Source: Propionivibrio dicarboxylicus
GTDB taxonomy: Bacteria > Pseudomonadota > Gammaproteobacteria > Burkholderiales > Rhodocyclaceae
Length of the DNA: 64,000 nt
Direction: 5' to 3'
Assembly (NCBI GenBank): GCA_945902805.1
Contig: CAMDMZ010000017.1
Coordinates: 1 to 64,000 of the forward strand
Below are positions 60,718 to 64,000 of this stretch, piece after piece. Both the position numbers and the translations under genes were made by a program. The number at the start of each line of letters is the position of its first letter. Positions within the stretch are counted from its first letter, which is position 1. Under the pieces are notes generated by a model. That model was given only the letters and a program-made list of their open reading frames with translations, ran no database searches and was not told the origin of the DNA.

Positions 60718-62045
60718 AGATAATTGAACAACGAAAGCTGGCTGACGCGCACAAAGGCCTGCTGCGCCGCCTGAAGGTCGGTTTGCTTGCGAGTTAGATC
60801 GCTGATGGTCTTCGCATAGTCCAGATCCTGCAATTGCGAAAGCGTTTGCTGGTACTGCAAATCGAGATCTTCATTCACGCCGGATGTGGAATCAATTTCC
60901 CCCATCCGCGAGCCAATGGCGGCGCGCACACGCAGAACGTTTTCGGTGGACTGATCCAGATTATTGAGGGCAAATCCGACGTCCATGGACAGCCGTGCGA
61001 TACCGCTCGAAGTACCATCCGTCGCCACTTCAACCGTCTTTTCAAGCGCGCCAATCAAATTGGCGACAGTCTCAAACATGCTCTGCGACGAACTTGGCGA
61101 GATTGTGAAGCTATCCCCTTCAGCCGGGGCGTTTTGCACCGTGACACTGCTGCCGAGGTCAATCGACAAGCCCTTGAGCAGAATCGGCTGGCCACTAATG
61201 TATTCGCGCTGGTTCGAAAAATCGAGCGGATCCGGTGGCGCGTCGGTCAGGATCGAAAGTGTGCTATCGGTATCAACAATGTCATAGTAGGTTTTCGGTG
61301 GAACAACGCTGTTGTCCTTGCTGAACACAATCTCGTAATTCTTGCTGGCTGCGGCATTCCATTTCGACGGATCGGTCACCGTGCCACCATCGATCATGGC
61401 GATCCCCTGGTTATCGATCTTGCCGGCCGTCGATGTATAACCCGTCTTGAACGAGTTGTTGCCATTTCTGACGCGCATAAACACATCGTTGCCAGAATCG
61501 CTGACCTCAATGAAGCGCGACGGCGAAATCTGCAGGCTGCGTTGCCCCTCATCACCAAAATACTGCATCGGATCAGTGCCACTGACGATGCCATCTACCG
61601 AGCCACCAAAGGGCTTCGTCGCCCCCATGAAGCCGGAAAAGATGTACTGACCACCCCCGTCGGTAGCATTGGCCAGCCCCACCAACTCATCAAAACGTGC
61701 GCGAAGCTCAAACGCGATCGCCTTTCGATCGCTCGCTGCCAGCGTGGTATTACCGGCTTGCACGGTCAGTTCGCGGACCCGCGCGAGTACATCGGTCACG
61801 CTGGTGAGTTGCGCTTCTTCAAGGCCCAGGGATGACGTGGCATTGTTGTGGTTCACCGAAAACTGGGCGATCACGCTTTGCGACTGCGTTACCTCCAGCG
61901 CCCGTGCCGCATTCACCGGATCATCGCTCGGATTCAGGATGCGACGTCCGCTCGCAACCTGCTGCTGTAGCTGTAGCAGCGAGGCCGTTTGGGTATTCAT
62001 GCTGCGAACACCTGCGTCAAAGATCATGCTGGTACTAATTCTCAT
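60714..62045 (-). CDS. flgL: Hook-filament junction protein FlgL
   Basis: A 443-residue junction protein with flagellin-like ends (MRISTSMIFDAGVRSMNTQT; C-terminal DLQAAQQAFVRVSQLSLFNYL). It forms the second ring between hook and filament. The middle part is longer than in enteric FlgL (about 317 residues), fitting the longer betaproteobacterial type. The stop overlaps the lipoprotein gene by four bases. Confidence 0.96.
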   Translation of the reverse strand: MRISTSMIFDAGVRSMNTQTASLLQLQQQVASGRRILNPSDDPVNAARALEVTQSQSVIAQFSVNHNNATSSLGLEEAQLTSVTDVLARVRELTVQAGNTTLAASDRKAIAFELRARFDELVGLANATDGGGQYIFSGFMGATKPFGGSVDGIVSGTDPMQYFGDEGQRSLQISPSRFIEVSDSGNDVFMRVRNGNNSFKTGYTSTAGKIDNQGIAMIDGGTVTDPSKWNAAASKNYEIVFSKDNSVVPPKTYYDIVDTDSTLSILTDAPPDPLDFSNQREYISGQPILLKGLSIDLGSSVTVQNAPAEGDSFTISPSSSQSMFETVANLIGALEKTVEVATDGTSSGIARLSMDVGFALNNLDQSTENVLRVRAAIGSRMGEIDSTSGVNEDLDLQYQQTLSQLQDLDYAKTISDLTRKQTDLQAAQQAFVRVSQLSLFNYL

Positions 62046-62090
62046 GATGCCACCTCACGGTTTTAGTTCTCTACGGGCGGACACTATGAA

Positions 62091-64000
62091 TTAGCGTCCC
62101 AACGCCAGTACTTCGTCGAATACCCTCGTCGCGATTTCCAGAATCTTGGCCGACGCCTGATACGCCTGCTGGTAACGCAGCAGGTTGGCAGCCTCTTCAT
62201 CGAGATTGACGCCCGAGATCTGCTGCATCGACGTGATTGCGTGCTCAGCCAGTCCCTGCTGCGCGGCGCCAATGGTCTTGACTTCACGCGTCTTGCTGCC
62301 CACTTCGCTGACGATCTGCGAATAGGCGGATTGATATGAGGCTGTCGCTCGGCCAGCGGCTTCAAGCATGGTCGATTTTGTTTGTAAGGCGCCAAGAAGC
62401 TGGGCGTTCCGGTTGTCGGCGACGCCGTTCAAATTAGGACCGATCGTGAATACATCGCCGGCAGCCGGGCTACCCTTGATCTGAACGGTCCAACCGTTAT
62501 AGGTGATATCCGCTCCAGCAACGTAGGGTAAATTCACCGGATCTCCAGTGCCCGTACCCACGACACTAAACGTCGCCGGATCGGTGAGCGGCGTATCGAA
62601 TGTAATGGTGACTGGCTGCGTAAGGTTGGCGTCGGTTGGCGGTGGCGCATTCACCACCCCGGCACTAATCGATGCCGTACCGGTGTTCGTGAGCTGCCCC
62701 GCACTTCGTATCGGCGCTGCGGCGGCAATGGCACGCGGATCGGTGACCGCCACGGCGATGTTTTTCGCGCCGGCACGGGTTGGCTGAATCAGGAAACTAT
62801 CGTTGGGCTGGCGACTCGTCCATGCGGCGAAATCGATCGTGATCCCGTCGATGGTCACCGTCGCAGGTATCGGCGTTGTTCCCGCTGGAATCACATTCAC
62901 ATTGTCGGATAAACGCGTCAGTTGATAGCTCGTGCCATCCGTGGTGCTCAAGCGATAGTCACTATTGCTCAATTGCGACAGGGTTGCCGTATCAATCGTC
63001 GCGGTTGGCGCACCAGCACTCAGCGCACTGTTCGCACTGCTTTTCCGAACCACCGGGTCCGGCAAACTAAAAAAATCTGTCCCGAGGCTTCCGGTCAGAT
63101 CCATGCCCAGATTGTGCTGATCATTGAAATTCTGCGCCAAAGTGATCGCGATCCGTCCCAGTGAATTCTGCGCACCATCCAGCGAATCGCGGCGAAAGGC
63201 AAGCAAGCCGCCCAAGGTGCCGCCAGTGATCTGGGATTCGGGCAGAGTCAGAAGATTGCCGCCGACACCGTTCATGGCAATGATGAATTTCTCAGGGTCG
63301 GCAGGATCAGCCACCGCTGCCAGGCTGTAAGCTTGGGAGCCAATCACCAGCGGCTGACCTTTGCCAATGAACACATTGAACGCTCCGTCGCTCTGCGTCA
63401 CGGTCGTCACGCGAACGAACTTGTTCAACTCGCGCACCATCTGGTCGCGTTGATCGTAAAGATCGTTCGGCACCTGGGTCCGGCTGCCGGCTTCGGCGAG
63501 GATGATGCGCTGATTCATCTCCGCGATTTGAGAGGCGAACGTATTGATCGACTCCACCTGTCCACGAACCTGCGAATTGATACCATCGCGCATTTCGCTC
63601 ATGCGCTGATCCAAGCCCTCGAAACGAGCAACCAGGGATTGCGCGGCTGACAGCATGGACTGCCGCCCTGGAATCGAGGCCGGATTGGCCGCCACTTCCT
63701 GCACGCCCTTGAAAAAATCCACCATCGCCGGCGACAAGCCGGCCGCAGGATCGGCAAATAGGTTGTCGATCTGGCTCACTTGTGACAGGTAGGCATCCAT
63801 CTCCGACGAACCCGCTTCGGCACTGAGGATCTGCCGGCTGAGAAACTGATCGTAGATACGCTTGACGGTCTGGACGTTGGTACCCGCACCGATGTAACCG
63901 GAACCGGTCAGATTGGCGAAATTGGTCCCCTGCACGATCTCCTGCCGGTTATAGCCAGGGGTCGATGCGTTGGAAATATTGTGGCTGGCGGTCAGAATCC
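62091..64000 (-). CDS. flgK: Hook-filament junction protein FlgK, 5' end outside window
   Basis: A frame of at least 636 codons that is still open at the right window edge. The visible N-terminal residues ILTASHNISNASTPGYNRQE correspond to the conserved FlgK start region, so only about 15-25 residues are missing. The C-terminus has NLLRYQQAYQASAKILEIA, the usual FlgK ending. It forms the first junction ring on the hook and precedes flgL by 45 bases. The middle part is large and Thr/Pro-rich. Confidence 0.95.
   Translation of the reverse strand, partial: ILTASHNISNASTPGYNRQEIVQGTNFANLTGSGYIGAGTNVQTVKRIYDQFLSRQILSAEAGSSEMDAYLSQVSQIDNLFADPAAGLSPAMVDFFKGVQEVAANPASIPGRQSMLSAAQSLVARFEGLDQRMSEMRDGINSQVRGQVESINTFASQIAEMNQRIILAEAGSRTQVPNDLYDQRDQMVRELNKFVRVTTVTQSDGAFNVFIGKGQPLVIGSQAYSLAAVADPADPEKFIIAMNGVGGNLLTLPESQITGGTLGGLLAFRRDSLDGAQNSLGRIAITLAQNFNDQHNLGMDLTGSLGTDFFSLPDPVVRKSSANSALSAGAPTATIDTATLSQLSNSDYRLSTTDGTSYQLTRLSDNVNVIPAGTTPIPATVTIDGITIDFAAWTSRQPNDSFLIQPTRAGAKNIAVAVTDPRAIAAAAPIRSAGQLTNTGTASISAGVVNAPPPTDANLTQPVTITFDTPLTDPATFSVVGTGTGDPVNLPYVAGADITYNGWTVQIKGSPAAGDVFTIGPNLNGVADNRNAQLLGALQTKSTMLEAAGRATASYQSAYSQIVSEVGSKTREVKTIGAAQQGLAEHAITSMQQISGVNLDEEAANLLRYQQAYQASAKILEIATRVFDEVLALGR

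Overview
The window looks like a flagellar locus from a betaproteobacterium, most likely Rhodocyclales or a near relative. I infer this from the gene order fliC-flaG-fliD-fliS-fliT, an FhlB-type FlhB tail protein next to a second FliK-like protein, a FleS/FleR (FlrB/FlrC) sigma-54 regulator pair, rdgC, and moderately high GC. The exact genus cannot be read from the sequence. Layout: (1) 1-6487, plus strand: end of a transposase, then a terminator and the late flagellar genes fliC, flaG, fliD, fliS, fliT, a FliK-like gene, fhlB and the c-di-GMP brake ycgR. (2) 6541-8240, minus strand: an M48 metalloprotease and rdgC. (3) 8322-22907, minus strand: one gene for a 4861-residue protein made almost entirely of about 560 eight-residue units of the type A-L-T-T-x-Q-I-x, ending in a calcium-binding domain typical of type I secreted proteins. 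(4) 23551-40515, minus strand: a glycan modification island with two GT41 (O-GlcNAc-transferase-like) proteins, one fused to a GT4 domain, a GT25-like enzyme, UDP-glucuronate decarboxylase, five methyltransferase domains of FkbM, TylF and class I type (plus one in a fusion protein), two radical SAM proteins and small accessory genes. (5) 40660-43832, plus strand: type I secretion ABC transporter and HlyD-family adaptor; no TolC-like gene is present. (6) 43924-46952, minus strand: fliE, fleR, fleS. (7) 47115-58414, plus strand: fliF-G-H-I-J-K-L-M-N-O-P-Q-R. (8) 58416-64000, minus strand: flgT, an LPP20/FlgP-like lipoprotein, another lipoprotein, flgL and the 3' part of flgK.

Regulation can be read in several places. 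Sigma-54 (-24/-12) promoters precede fliE, fliF and fliK, which fits control by FleR. FliA (sigma-28) promoters with the exact 11-base spacer precede fliC, fliD (weaker) and the flgP-flgT pair, and a good match also lies about 300 bases upstream of the giant gene. The giant protein is therefore probably expressed together with the late flagellar genes.

Main hypothesis: the giant Thr-rich octad protein, the neighbouring type I exporter and the Ser/Thr-directed GT41 enzymes form one system that makes a very long, possibly O-glycosylated, calcium-dependent surface or secreted protein under flagellar control. The glycan island may also, or instead, modify flagellin.

A second unexpected signal is a dispersed repeat of about 24 bases found nine times outside the giant gene. 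It lies in three intergenic gaps and inside six genes, where it is read on either strand and in three different frames, mostly at interdomain linkers.
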